Below, in pieces: positions 1-10,400 of a stretch of 64,000 bases of DNA. A program made the position numbers and the translations under genes. Numbering within the stretch: position 1 is the stretch's first letter; the number at the start of each line of letters is the position of its first letter. The stretch covers positions 715,912-779,911 of the forward strand of contig NW_004450483.1 of assembly GCF_000321225.1 (NCBI RefSeq), given 5' to 3'. The notes under the pieces are model-generated. The model did no database searches. It saw nothing but the letters and a program-made list of their open reading frames with translations, and was not told where the DNA came from. This DNA is from Odobenus rosmarus divergens (lineage: Eukaryota > Chordata > Mammalia > Carnivora > Odobenidae).

Positions 1-144
1 CAAGAAAGACTTTGAACCCAGGGCTTTTGGCTCAAGTCTGTGTTCAACCACGACTCCATTCTGCTTTAGTAGACACACAGGCTCAAAAAAAAAAAAGGGT
101 CAAAGTGGGCTGCATCAACCTTCATTCATTCATTCTTTCATCTG
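1..144. other. Left edge, no gene seen
   Basis: This stretch holds no recognisable gene or named repeat. It contains a short A-run near 86 and a (CATT)n-like stretch at 121-140. Confidence 0.5.
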
Positions 145-356
145 TTTTTCTTTTTTTTAAACCTTTAAAAATTTTTTATTTATTTATTTGAGAGAGAGAG
201 AGATTGAGAGCACAAGTGGGAGGAGGGACAGAGGCAGAGGGAGAAGCAGACTCCCTGCTGAGCAGGGAGCCTGATGTGGGGCTCGATCCCAGGACCCCGG
301 GATTATGACCTGAGCTGAAGGCAGACACCCAACCGACTGAGCCACCCAGGCACCCC
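145..356 (-). mobile_element. CAN-SINE, middle subtype
   Basis: Reverse-strand carnivore tRNA-Lys-type SINE. It starts with a T-rich tail and 'tttatttatttgagagag' and ends with the reverse complement of the SINE head ('gagccacccaggcacccc'). The B-box-like 'gggctcgatccc' is present. A weak TSD ('tcat' plus T-run) follows. The pol III promoter would read leftward. Confidence 0.95.
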
Positions 357-1054
357 TCATTTTTTTTTTTTCTTAGCCAACAGCCATTCCTAGCCCATGG
401 TGCTGTGTGCCAGGCCCTCTGTTGGATGGGGTGGTGCAGGCCCTCCCCGCCCCACAACCCCGTGGAGGCAGCCGGGGAAGGAGCCCTATTTTCTCCGGAC
501 CCCTCTTACAGCCTCTTCTTGCTTCCCCACCCTGAGAGGGTGCCGTGGGGCCTTTAAGAAAAAAACGGCATTGTTATTGGAAAGATGAAATCAGCCTGCA
601 GGTTTCCAATGTCCCATCCTGGGTGTTTGTGTACAAAACAGAGGCTGGGCCTGGGGGTGGTGGGGCTGGGCAGTGGTACACAGGGCCCACTGTGAGGCAG
701 GCCGAGGCTCTGGGCTTACTTCAGTCCCCACTGTCTCTGGCACAGAAGACGTGGTGGGGAGGACACGGCTCCTGCCTGATGGCTTTGGCACCATGTGGCC
801 CAATTCCAGCCAGACTCTGGGTTACAGGGTCCTAGGAGCAATGCTGCGAGACACAGGCCCCACCAGTGGTCTTCGGACTTGTCCCCTAATGCCTTCATTA
901 AAGGAAATAGTATGTGGCAGGGCTTTCCAAACTAAGAGCTGTTCTGTGGGGCCTGATGGGGACTATGACAGGGGGTCTGAGGATGCCCAGGCGGTAAGGG
1001 GGCAGAGTGTGCAAAATTCAGAGCTTTTGTCTAGACTCTGTTGCTGCTACAGCT
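357..1054. other. GC-rich, no recognisable feature
   Basis: No repeat or gene is recognised. Several overlapping short open frames exist on both strands, with no coding pattern and no splice-site context that favours any of them. Confidence 0.5.
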
Positions 1055-1155
1055 GCTGCTGGGGAAATTGAGGCCCACAGAAAGGAAGCAACATGCTGAG
1101 GTCCCCTGGTCACCCGGTGGCCCATCCAGGCTGAGAAGGAACCCAGGTGCCCCTG
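1055..1155 (-). mobile_element. MIR fragment
   Basis: It carries the reversed MIR core 'ggggaaattgaggcccacag', followed by a degenerate 'aagcaacatgctgaggtc' in the right order. MIR is an ancient tRNA-derived SINE shared by mammals. Confidence 0.55.
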
Positions 1156-1559
1156 TCCCCGGGCCAGGGCTCTGCCCTCAAACTCAGGCCCTTCCCCCAC
1201 CAGAGATGTCAGGAACGTGCCTGGGAGTGGTTGCTTCCCAAGACGGAGTGGCCACCGAGGGTGCTGTGCTGGTACAAGGGAAGGGGGTGGTACTGGGCCT
1301 GGACAGCAGGGAGAGACTGCCTTCCCGAAATGGGAATGCAGGAAGAAGCTGCAGGGGAGCGAAGATGGCGGATGGCGGATGCCGGCAGTTGACCATCATG
1401 GGGAGCCCCTAGGTGACTGGTGTACCTGGCCCGAGGATGGCGGCGGAGGCAAGTGGATATTGCCTGTCTGGCTTGGAGGGGCCAGGCACCCAACTTCCCT
1501 CTGCCAGGGGTGAGGAGCATATTGGGGTTGGGAGAGTCTCTGTGGCAGACATTTGTCAC
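1156..1559. other. Unassigned GC-rich stretch with ATGGCGG cluster
   Basis: No gene is recognised. Three copies of ATGGCGG lie within about 85 bases (1361-1446), in a purine-rich tract. Confidence 0.45.
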
Positions 1560-1735
1560 CACCACTTACTGAATGCATACACCCATGGTTTAGGCACCTC
1601 CCTGAGCACATGGTAGACACTGGCTGTTTTAACGCTTGCAACGCCCATGAGTTAGGGCTATTGTCCTTGTTCTCCAGGGACAAACCTCAGGCTTACATGC
1701 TGATGTGCTGTGGCAAGATACTCGGCCAGAAAGTG
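1560..1735 (-). mobile_element. MIR fragment, degenerate
   Basis: The order of motifs matches reversed MIR: 'gcacatggtagacactgg', then 'taacgcttgcaacgcccatgag', then a match to the reversed 'attttacagatgagg' region at 1670. Divergence is high, so the call is moderate. Confidence 0.5.
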
Positions 1736-2193
1736 TGGGCCAGTGCCCTGAACGTGGGGTTTCTGGCGGCAAGCCAGGGCTCCCGCCTTTTCATGCCATC
1801 TCGTGCACTGGGGACACCGCCTGCGCTCAAGACAAGCAGCCTGACTAGCTGTGTGGTGACCAGTGAGGGAGTTGAGCAGAAAGTGCTCGAGCAAGGTTAG
1901 TTTTCACTGTCTGGGGCCCATGTTAGGTGTCTCCAGTTCAAGGAAAGTGACCTAAGCCTGCCCTCTCCAGCCTGTTCTCTTTGGGGTCCAGTGGTGATGC
2001 AGGATCAAGAGGGACATTTGGGGATCTGAGTGTAAGTTTTATTTCTCTAAGTCAGTGGGACATCTTGATCCACGGGTGAAGCTGCCAACAGACTCAACAA
2101 TACGATTATGGAGGATTCGCTTGTAAGTGAGTATGTTAAATTTATTCTATTTACTTATTTTTTGTTTATACATTTTTGCGACTGTTCTCTGTA
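1736..2193. other. No recognisable feature
   Basis: Single-copy-looking sequence becoming AT-rich toward 2150. No gene or repeat was identified. Confidence 0.45.
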
Positions 2194-2470
2194 TTTTTAA
2201 AAAAGATTTATTTAGGGGCGCCTGGGTGGCTCAGTAAGTTGAGTGTCTGCCTTCAGCTCAGGTCATGATCCCAGGGTCTCAGGATCGAGCACCATGTCGG
2301 GCTCCCTGCTCAGCGGGAAGCCTGCTTCTCCCTCTCCCTCTGCTCCTCCACCCCTGCTTGCTCACTCTCTTTCTTTCTGTGTCTCGAATAAATAAATAAA
2401 ATCTTTTAAAAAAAAAGATGTATTTATTTATTTTAGAGAAAGGCAGAAGGGAGAGGGAGAGAGGGCACAG
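2194..2470 (-). mobile_element. Truncated reverse CAN-SINE split by another SINE
   Basis: A T/A-rich 'tttttaaaaaagatttattta' start resumes after the inserted SINE (2215-2410) as 'agatgtatttatttatttt', then purine-rich SINE body 'agagaaaggcagaagggag' to about 2470. The head part is missing, so the older copy is truncated. Confidence 0.6.
2215..2410 (+). mobile_element. CAN-SINE, middle subtype
   Basis: Full-length forward copy from 'ggggcgcctgggtggctcag' to an (AAAT)n tail. It lies inside the tail of a reverse SINE. The flanks 'aaaaaagatttattta' and 'aaaaaagatgtattta' look like a TSD with one mismatch. Confidence 0.95.
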
Positions 2471-2789
2471 GCAGAATCCAGAGGTCTCTAGGAGGCTCCT
2501 GCTGGCCCCTGCTGGGGTCCAGGGCTCCCCCTAGAGCTGCAGACCTTTCCCTCCCATTTCCTTCCAGCCCAAGGGCATGGGTCAGGGGCCGAGAAGCATG
2601 TTTGCTGAGGGTGTCCCCTGAGTTAGGTGCCGTGGTGGCTTTTTGCAGATACGATCACACTTTTGAAATGAACATTAAGGAGAAAAGGGTCCCTCTTACA
2701 AGTGGTTGCTTTATAAGTAACACGTTATACATAACAGCCAGCTGGGGATGTTCATAGCTTATAGGAAGTGATGTCTACCGGGTTTACCC
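2471..2789. other. No recognisable feature
   Basis: Unassigned sequence. Nothing resembling an exon or named repeat was seen. Confidence 0.4.
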
Positions 2790-2985
2790 AAACATCCGTA
2801 ATGCTCTATTTACCCAAACTTCTGTAATTCTGAAAACCACTCTGCGAGGTGAATACTATTATCGCTCTATTTACGTAGGAGAAAACAAGTCTCTGAAAAT
2901 GAGTACCTTGTTCAGAACTACAGTCAGAAACTGTGGAGCCCGGATTCAGACTCGGTTCTGGACATCTTCAGTTGGGAGGCAGTTT
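2790..2985 (-). mobile_element. MIR
   Basis: A long reversed MIR: 'gaaaaccactctgcgaggtg', a 'ctatttacgtaggagaaaac' core, and 'gtggagcccggattcagac' at the tRNA-related end. All are in consensus order. Confidence 0.75.
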
Positions 2986-3299
2986 CTTGTGCCAGGCCAA
3001 TACACAGGACATCCTCAAGTGTGTTCACAACATTCAGAGAGGACGCCCAGGCATGGAAGGCTAGGTGGCTTGCAATGGGGACGTGGTGGGGCTGGGACCA
3101 GAAGCCAGCCAGCCTGGCTCCAGAACAATGCTTACCTAGTGCTCTTGATGTAAATGTCCGCACAGGGCTCTCAGCGATCTCGTGCCGATGAGTCTCAGAC
3201 CTGACAGTGAATGGAAGAAACCAGAAAGAAAGCCCACGGCTTGACCTCGTAGCATGATAAAGCAGGCACACCTAAGCAGTGTTTAGAGACGGGTAGGTG
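2986..3299. other. No recognisable feature
   Basis: Unassigned. Open frames here are short and lack support. Confidence 0.4.
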
Positions 3300-3572
3300 G
3301 TAACTGTACCTCTTATATCGAGAGGAAGGCATGGAGGTGATGGCCCTGAATTCAGGCTAGTGGTTAGTGTCGGGGGGCAGGGGAGAGCAGTGGGAGAGGA
3401 TTCAAGTTTGGGGCTGGTTCTGAGGGACCGCCATGCTCCATTTCCTGCCCCAGGTGGTGACTTAATGAGTAGTGTTGCTTTGTGGTAAGTCACTGAGCTG
3501 TGTGTCTGTCTGCTTTGTGCCCTTTTCTGTGCGCATATTACATTTCACAATAAAACAGCTTTAAACGAGAGA
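3300..3572 (+). mobile_element. L1 3' end fragment
   Basis: The 3'-UTR pattern of an old L1: 'aggctagtggttagtgtcgg', a G-rich stretch, and the terminal 'tttcacaataaaacagcttt'. It is 5'-truncated and has no coding remnant. Confidence 0.65.
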
Positions 3573-4840
3573 GTAAATGAATCATATCATTCTGCAAAAG
3601 AAGGACTCGCCCCACAAGAGCTGCCAGCTGAGGTGGGCAGCGTCCGTGGCTCTGGGGAAACCTCTGCTGTCTTGTCTTTTCTGCACCAGCTTTTCTTCCA
3701 GTGTCCTCCACAAACGGGTCCCAGGTCCACGTTCGCAGTGCTTGCTTGAACCGGAGATGTGGCGCTCTCCCTGCTGCAGGGACCCTGCCCGGGGGCAAGC
3801 CCATCGCCACCCCACACCCTGGCAAGCAGGCCAGGCAGGGGTCTGCAGTGGTTCCCTGTTGTTCTTCCCCATCGAAGCCCCGGCCACCCCTTGCCACCAG
3901 GGTTCTGCCTAGGGCCTGAGTCTGGAAGCCCAGCCTCAGGAACAAGTGCTCAGCTGCCCACTGCGAGGCAATTCAGCCCATGCCGGGCCAGCTGGCACCT
4001 GGAAGGACTCAGGCAGACCTGGCCCCGACTTTTCCTCTGGACCTTGGCTTCTGAGTCCATAGAGTAAAGTAATCACACCCATTTCCCACGGCCGGTTGCC
4101 TGGTTTCATTGTGACGCCATCAGAAAAGTGCGTGGTGGCAGGCTTGCATGGAGGGGGCCCAACTGCATGGCTTCCTTGCCCAGGACTGCCTTTCATTTCT
4201 GCAGGCCTAGAAAGTGTCCAAAGCCCCACCCGACGGTGCCACTCTCTGACCTAACATCTTCGGTCCCCTCGCTGGCCGCAGGGAGGCCTCCTGACCTCCA
4301 AACCCCAGTGGGGTCAGACGCCTCTCCTCCGGCTCCCACGGCCCCTGGCTTGCCTCAGCAATGGGGCTCAACCCTGCCCTGTCCTCCCACTGCACGGAGG
4401 GTCCCTGGAGCCTGGGGGCTTGTCTTATTCAGCTCCACGTTCCATGCGCTCCTGCACCAACCCGGGGCCTGGACACAGCAGGAGAATGACCCATGGGTCT
4501 CTCGATAATGAAGCCCTGAGACCCAGAAGCCCCAGCAAGTGAGGGCTCGGACCAGATGTCCAGAGCAATGCCCCCCACTCGGTTCCATGCCTCTGGTTCG
4601 GCAGATTAGTCTGGACACCATGCACTTCCGACAGTAGTCATATTGCTGAGCTCGAATGGAATGCCGGTCCATCAAGTGCTGCTTTAAATGCACCAGCGAG
4701 ACTCACCATTTAAGGGAAGCTTATGATGGGTTCGTTCTTCCGGACAGTAAAAGATTCTTTTGTAAGATAGCAAAGCCCACCTCCACGTCCAAAAGAGAAA
4801 AAAAAACAAAAAACAAAAAACCTCTTTTTCTCTTAGATGA
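3573..4840. other. GC-rich, no recognisable feature
   Basis: About 1.3 kb without a gene or confidently named repeat. There is an A-rich patch at 4797-4823. Long frames on both strands (for example 4128-4508 and 3538-3945) overlap each other and have chance-like composition. Confidence 0.45.
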
Positions 4841-5279
4841 ATTCAGATGTTGGGATTTTGGAGGGTCTGGGTTCCCTGGGAAGCAGATTCTGGGACGGTG
4901 ATTCATATGTAGGACACTTACTAGGAATGTTCTTGAGGTCCACCCTGGAGAGGAGGGGAGGGGAAAAGCTGGGCTGCATGGAGTCTCAGTGGGGGCCTCC
5001 GTGGGCCCTATGGGCAGCTCGAAGCCGGCCCGAACTTCAGAGTTGCCTCCACACAGGGGCCCGTCAGTCACTTGAAGGAGGGGTGGGATGGGCGTGACTT
5101 CGAAGGAGGCCATCCTCCTAGTGACAGTGGAGGGCACACCCCTGCCCCTGCCCCTGCCCAGCAGCCTGAGGAGAAAGTCTTCATCCCTGAAAGGGAATCT
5201 GGGCGCTCATCAGTACCCACCATACATACCCTGTCACATGAAACTTTTTCGAGGAAAAATCAGGGAACTGCTGTTTCTC
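4841..5279. other. Unassigned, possibly a degenerate repeat
   Basis: The phrase 'ccctgggaagcagattctgggacgg' region at 4878-4902 resembles a recurrent mammalian repeat I cannot name. A (CCCCTG)n-like patch lies at 5139-5160. Confidence 0.3.
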
Positions 5280-5430
5280 GAAGGCCTTCTATGTGCTAGG
5301 CCCTGTGCTTCATTCTCTCAGAAAACTCTCACAATGGCTATATAAGGGGGGTGTTTTTATACCCATTTTCGAGATGTGAAAATAGAGGAGGAAAAGGTGC
5401 ATTACCAGGAGACTGTCAGAACTTCACTCC
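5280..5430 (-). mobile_element. MIR
   Basis: Reversed MIR start 'ccttctatgtgctaggccctg', then 'aaaactctcacaatggctat' and 'acccattttcgagatgtgaa'. These correspond to the three usual MIR blocks. Confidence 0.65.
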
Positions 5431-5959
5431 CACCCCTCTTGCTGCTCGGCTCCCTGCCCCGGCACTCTCCCTTCTTGCTCTGTGATGTCTGTAGGCCTGC
5501 AGCTTGTCCAGACGCTGCATCCTGCCTCACCGTGCACCTGCCTCCCCGCCTCGCCTGCCGGCACTCAAGTGTGCTCCCGGCGAACGAGAAGCTGAGTCTG
5601 GGCTGAGACCCAGGGGTTCAGAGCCCAGCAAGAGGTCCAGTGCAGAGCCAAGGAAAGGCTGTTCCAGCCTGGGGTCAGATGGACAGAGCTAGACTCCCCT
5701 GGAAACTGCCCCAGGCAAGGGCCAATGTGCAGACCTGGAGGTGGGGGGCAGGGCTGTAAGGACATCCATGCGACAGTCACTGGGCACTTACACGTGACAG
5801 AGCACGCTCGGCACTGCTGGGCGCCCAGGCAAAGTGACGCATCATCCCTGGCTCAACAGGCTCCTGGACTAGTGGGAGATAATGATGGAAAACAGCCAAC
5901 CAAAACAACCCTAAACACAGGAACAAATCCCCCAGGGACGAAAATGGCTCTTGTCTGTC
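5431..5959. other. No recognisable feature
   Basis: CT-rich at 5420-5560, then unassigned sequence. A weak MIR-like phrase at 5770-5825 is too degenerate to call. Confidence 0.4.
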
Positions 5960-6390
5960 CAGAGGATGCGTGTGCCAGGCACCAGGCTAGGCACCTGGAG
6001 TCCATATGGCTCATGCTCATTACTGACCCTGAAAGCAGATGTCCTGAGGCCCACTTTTACAGAGGAGGTGACTGAGTTCTTTTTTTTTTTTTCTTAGATT
6101 TTATTTATTTGAGAGAGAGAGCACGAGCACGGTAGAGGTGCAGAGGGAGAGGGAGGAGCAGGCTCCATGCTGAGCAGGGAGCCCAATGCGGGACTTGATC
6201 CCAGGACCCTGGGATCATGACCTGAGCCGAAGGCAGACGCTTAACTGACTGAGCCACCCGAGCGCCCCAGGAAGTGACTAAGTTCTAAGGGTCATTCGAG
6301 GCCACCAAACATGGAAGGTCAGAACTGGAACACAGGTTTCTCTCACTTTCCTTTGTCCCAGCTTTGAACGCTAATCCCTGCATGATGATC
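5960..6390 (-). mobile_element. MIR split by a CAN-SINE
   Basis: MIR blocks 'gtgccaggcaccaggctagg' (5972) and 'ggcccacttttacagagg' (6048) lie left of a SINE. The remainder ('aaggtcagaactggaacacagg', about 6317) lies right of it. Removing the SINE (6080-6268) and one TSD copy restores a continuous MIR order. Confidence 0.8.
6080..6268 (-). mobile_element. CAN-SINE, middle subtype, inserted in MIR
   Basis: Poly-T start, 'tttatttgagagagagagc', B-box-like 'ggacttgatccc' and terminal 'gagccacccgagcgcccc'. The flanks 'aggaggtgactgagttct' and 'aggaagtgactaagttct' are an 18-base TSD with two mismatches. Confidence 0.97.
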
Positions 6391-6729
6391 CTCTGAAGGG
6401 ACTTATGCCAATGCTGGGTGGGATGGGAGGCCTCAAGTCCACTAAGGAAGCACCATGCCCGTAGCTGAGCTTGGCTATGGCTTTGGGGAAGACCAGAGAT
6501 CTTGTTTTCGGTGATGGGCCAGGGAAAGGGGTGGTGCCTGGGGGAAGAAGACAGTCCTGGCAAGGTGCGGGGTGGTAATGGGGCTATGCAGCTGAGATCG
6601 CCTTTGGCTTTAACCAAGGCCACTTCCCCTTCATGGGAGCGGGAATGTCAAATCCCACTGGGGGCCGAAGGCCTGTGTGTCTTCCCTCCAGACAAAGATG
6701 TGTGTGCCTTTAAAAGGAGGCAGGGGACT
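6391..6729. other. No recognisable feature
   Basis: Unassigned. No exon-like structure was noted. Confidence 0.4.
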
Positions 6730-6881
6730 GGGGTGCTTGGGTGGCTCAGTTGGTTAAGCGTCTGGCTCTTGATCTCAGCTCAGGCCTTGATCTCAGGGTT
6801 GTGAGTTCAAGCCTGTGTTAGGCTCCACGCTGGGAGTGGAGCCTACTTAAAAGAAAGGAAAAGAAAAGAGAAAAGAAAAGG
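6730..6881 (+). mobile_element. CAN-SINE, older subtype
   Basis: Short forward copy: 'ggggtgcttgggtggctcag', 'ctggctcttgatctcagc', then an early junction to an (AAAAG)n tail, so the CT-rich body is missing. The TSD 'aaaaggaggca' is seen on both sides. Confidence 0.92.
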
Positions 6882-7679
6882 AGGCAATGGAAGCTCACTG
6901 GTGGCAGCTCGAGGAGCTACTGAGCTACTGAGTGCCCCCCATCTTCCACAGCTTCCTGGGGCCCACTAATCCGTCATTTTCTCTCTGCCACTGGAGCGTG
7001 CTGAGTGTTTCCCCAGTGACATCCTTCGTTGGACAATTCTCCTTTGACACAGTGTCCATAGCCTCTTTCTTCTTCAAGGGCCATCCCAAGATCCTCTCTT
7101 TCATGATGTGGTCTTTGACAACTCTGGTCTAGCTTCCCCCTCTCTGAACTTCATGCCCTGTCTTAGGGTTTGCAAAGTCCTTCGATGGCAAGGAACAGAG
7201 AAGTACTCAGTAGCTCCAGAGATTCAGGCAAAGGTGACCCTGCTGAGCAGGGTCACATGATGGGCCTCCGGAGAGGGATGGGACCTCGGTGCCAGGTGCC
7301 AGGTGCCATCCTGGGCCCAAGAAACACACCTGCTCCTGTCTTCACGTGGTGACATTCCAGGAGGACTTGGAGCTAGGGGCAAGAAAAGTGTCGAAAAGGG
7401 GTCTGCCCGGTCTTCCCATGTTTTCTCTACACCCCAAATCTGACCACTTCCCCTCGGGCTAGTGTTTCTGCTAGGCACCACGGGCACTGTGCTAAGGGCC
7501 CATGAAAATGTTTTAATTTTAATTTCTTCTGAAATAAGCAGGAAAAAAATGAATATAATAATAATAATGAATGTATAACATATTCATCCTTATACCAAGT
7601 AGTCACAAAATATGATTAAATTTTTTTGTAATAGAGGAAGGGGCCCATAAGAGTCATGATGAGTCATGATGTGGCCCTG
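6882..7679. other. No recognisable feature
   Basis: About 800 bases without a gene or named repeat. An AT-rich patch with (AAT)n is at 7553-7570. A near-exact tandem of 'gagtcatgat' lies at 7650-7670. Confidence 0.4.
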
Positions 7680-8255
7680 ACCAACAGCATCATCTTGCCC
7701 TGGGATGCCGCAGTCACCTCCAGACAGGTCTCCCTGCCCCCGCCCTCTACTACAGTCTGTCCACGCGAAGCAGCCAGAAAAATCCTAAAACTGTAAGTCT
7801 GATCACTCAAGAGGCCCATGGTCTCTCTAATGTCAGCATCCTCCCCTTTTACCTGTCCCAGCCTCACTGGCCTTCTTGGGCTCTTTCTGGAATGCTGTTT
7901 GGCCTCAGGGCCTTTGCACTTGCTGTTCCCAGCTGGGAAGATCTTCCTCCCAGTATCTGCACAGCTCCTCCCTATTTCCTTCAGGCCCCACAGGCAGGGC
8001 CCATGGGAACGGTGCCCCCTGCAGGCCACCAAGCAGAGAGGGCTTCCCTATCACTTCATGAAGGAATGTCCCCCTCCCCACCGCATCCCTCACTCTCTCT
8101 GTCTCCTGCTTCATCATACCAAAAAGGGCCAGGTGCATATAGACCCCTGCAGTTGTGTGGGGTTGACTGTCCCCAGCAGTAGGACGTGGGAGGGGGGAGG
8201 ATCCACGAGCTTTGTTTCACTCACTGCTGTATTGCCTGTTCATGGAGCAGAGCCC
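7680..8255 (+). mobile_element. L2 3' region
   Basis: Typical LINE-2 3' sequence: 'cagccagaaaaatcctaaaa', then 'cagggcctttgcacttgctg', 'ttccttcaggcc' and 'tttcactcactgctgtattg'. The coding frame here (7818-8294) is an L2 frame, not a host gene. Confidence 0.85.
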
Positions 8256-8689
8256 AGACGGGCAGGTGCTCCAGGAAGAGCAAGGACTGAGTGACAGGGT
8301 GACAAGCCTGGGCCTCTCCAAGTGTCTCTGCCGCTCTGCCTCTCCACTGGTCAGCCTCCTGCATCATGCACCTGCTGTGATACCATCTTACAGAGCCCCT
8401 GATGGCCCTGCCTGACCTCCCACCTTCAGTTCCTGGCCCTCAGCTGCCTGGCCTTTCCTCTTGCTTGTTCCTTTCAACTTCCCTGGAGGGACATTGGGCT
8501 CTCGGAGAGCCTGGCCCCAGGCTCTTGGGAGTCAGCTACCAGTGGGTCAAGTAGCAGGGGAGGGGTGGCCCGTCAGCTCAGGACAGTGGCCCGAGCCAGG
8601 GCGAGCACCAGTGTGGCTTGCACTCTCCTCTCTTTGCCCTGCGCAAGCAGGAGCTCCTGAAGATGGGCACGTCCTATCCTGCTCCAGGA
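8256..8689. other. No recognisable feature
   Basis: Pyrimidine-rich, unassigned sequence. Confidence 0.4.
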
Positions 8690-8850
8690 TTTTCAGGGCA
8701 CTAAGCCTACTGCTAGGGGACACACAGATGTGAGTTAATCCCCGCCCCTGTTCCCCAGGCGCCCACTTGCTGAGGAGGGAAACAGACCATCCCAGTGAAG
8801 TGTGACAGGGAACACGAAGAAACGGTGGAGGGATGGGCTGGGTGGGGCCA
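8690..8850 (-). mobile_element. L2 fragment
   Basis: Reversed L2 tail order: 'actaagcctactgctagggg', 'aatccccgcccctgttcccc', 'gtgtgacagggaacacgaag'. Strongly diverged. Confidence 0.45.
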
Positions 8851-8956
8851 GGGAGGGAACCAACACCCAGCCTCCATAATGGGGGCTGTTTTCTGGGGAT
8901 GAGGCTTAAGGTTAGTGCGTTTTTAATTTATTTTCTGCGTTTTTAAAGAAACAGTT

Positions 8957-9145
8957 TTGGGTGCCTGGGTGGCTCAGTTGGTTAAGCGACTGCCTTCGAC
9001 TCAGGTCATGACCCTGGAGTCCCGGGATCGAGTCCCGCATCGGGCTCCCTGCTCAGCGGGGAGCCTGCTTCTCCCTCTGACCCTCTCCCCTCTGATGCTC
9101 TCTCTCTATCTCATTCTCTCTCTCAAATAAATAAATAAAATCTTT
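8957..9145 (+). mobile_element. CAN-SINE, young subtype
   Basis: Forward copy with the young-subtype diagnostics 'agcgactgcc' and 'cctggagtcccgggatcgag', ending in (AAAT)n. The TSD is 'aaacagt'. Its right TSD copy overlaps the first bases of the 126-bp duplicated segment. Confidence 0.96.
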
Positions 9146-9148
9146 AAA

Positions 9149-9274
9149 CAGTGTGTGCTCCCATGGCACGGAGAAGCCCCCTGCCCATGGGGCTGAGGCT
9201 GAGGAGGGGAGAAGCCCCCTGCCCACGGGGCTGAGGCTGAGGAGGGGAGCAGTGGGAGCTGTGGCCAGGGACCC
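9149..9274 (+). repeat. 126-bp direct duplication, copy 1
   Basis: Matches 10814-10939 at 125 of 126 positions with no gaps (G at 9244 versus A at 10909). It contains two tandem units of a 38-base repeat ('gagaagccccctgcccatgg' onward). It sits between a young SINE and a CT-rich/(CTAT)n tract. Confidence 0.95.
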
Positions 9275-9306
9275 TCCCTCCCCCCTCCCCCATATCTACC
9301 ACCTAC

Positions 9307-9310
<4 letters not shown>

Positions 9311-9354
<44 letters not shown>

Positions 9355-9415
9355 ATCTATCTATCTATCTGTCTATCATCTATCTATCTATCATCTGTGT
9401 ATCATCTACCCATCT
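9311..9415 (+). repeat. (CTAT)n microsatellite, complex
   Basis: Tetranucleotide array with a long pure block (about 9311-9353) followed by interruptions of ATC and GT type. Such arrays are usually length-polymorphic. Confidence 0.97.
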
Positions 9416-9524
9416 CTCTCAAAACACTTTTTCTTTAAAATGGTTCAGAGTAGTACTGTTGCAGATACGATGTCCTTTTACCTCTAAATACTTCAGTATT
9501 TCCTAGAAGCAAGTGCATTTTTAA

Positions 9525-9710
9525 AAAGATTTTATTTATTTGTCAGAGAGAGAGAGCGAGAGAGCAAGCCCATGAGAAGGGGGAGAGGCAGAGGGAGAAG
9601 CAGGCTCCCCACTGAGCAGGGAGCCTGACACGGGGCTCGATCCCAGGACCCCGGGATCATGACCTGAGCTGAAGGCAGACGCTTAACCGACTGAGCCACC
9701 CAGGCGCCCC
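9525..9710 (-). mobile_element. CAN-SINE, middle subtype
   Basis: Reverse copy ending 'gagccacccaggcgcccc'. The TSD is 'gcaagtgcattttt' on the left and 'gcaagcgcattttt' on the right. Confidence 0.97.
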
Positions 9711-10269
9711 GCAAGCGCATTTTTTGACATAACCACAGTACAGAGAGGAGCATCTGGAATTTGCAGGGAGCAGCGTGGGTGGGGATGTGGAGCCCAGTGT
9801 GTGTGTAGAAGTCTGTGCAGCGCTTCTGCGCTGAGCCCCTGGGAGGGCTGGTCCTGGGACTAAGTTGAGGATAGGTTGAACTTGACCGGGAAAGCACTGG
9901 GGAGCCTGGCAGATTTGGGCTCCAGGAAGGCGCACTTTAGCACATCCCTCTCCTGCAGGAGGCCAGGGGGGCCCCCGGAGCTGATGATCCCAGTCGCCTG
10001 AGGCCCTCAGTCCACGGGCGAGGGATTGCTTTGCCCTGTTAGTAAAAGGTTCAGTAAGAACAGAATGTTCTCTAGGAGCCCAAGGATCAGGGAGTGGAAG
10101 GGCAGGGAAAGAAAGGGGGAAATCGAGTGAAAGTGTGTGTCTGGCACAAGCCGGCCTGTTTTGTAACCAGGACAACGTCTTCCAGTGAGTCATCACTCAG
10201 CTCCCTCCGCCTGCCCTGTTCTGCCCCCAGCACCGTCCTCTCTCAGCCTGCCACGTCCCCAGGCTGGGC
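9711..10269. other. No recognisable feature
   Basis: GC-rich, unassigned sequence. Long frames on both strands overlap one another and have no coding signature. Confidence 0.4.
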
Positions 10270-10400
10270 CCACGGCCTTGGATTTGTTCAGAAGCGGGTT
10301 CGGATCCCAGCGCGGCCGGTGTGTGAGCCTGGGCAAGTTGCTCGACCTCTCTGGGCCTCAGTTTTATGTCTCGAGTGCAGGCATGGCAGCCCACACCTTG
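10270..10400 (+). mobile_element. MIR
   Basis: Forward MIR: 'gaagcgggttcggatcccag', 'gtgtgagcctgggcaagttg', 'gacctctctgggcctcagtt'. The CpG-containing flank gives locally raised GC but no CpG island. Confidence 0.75.

Noticed and set aside
7818..8294. 158-codon frame
   Set aside because: It is part of an L2 3' region.
9311..9415. Regular array that could suggest CRISPR or a satellite
   Set aside because: It is a plain tetranucleotide microsatellite in mammalian DNA.
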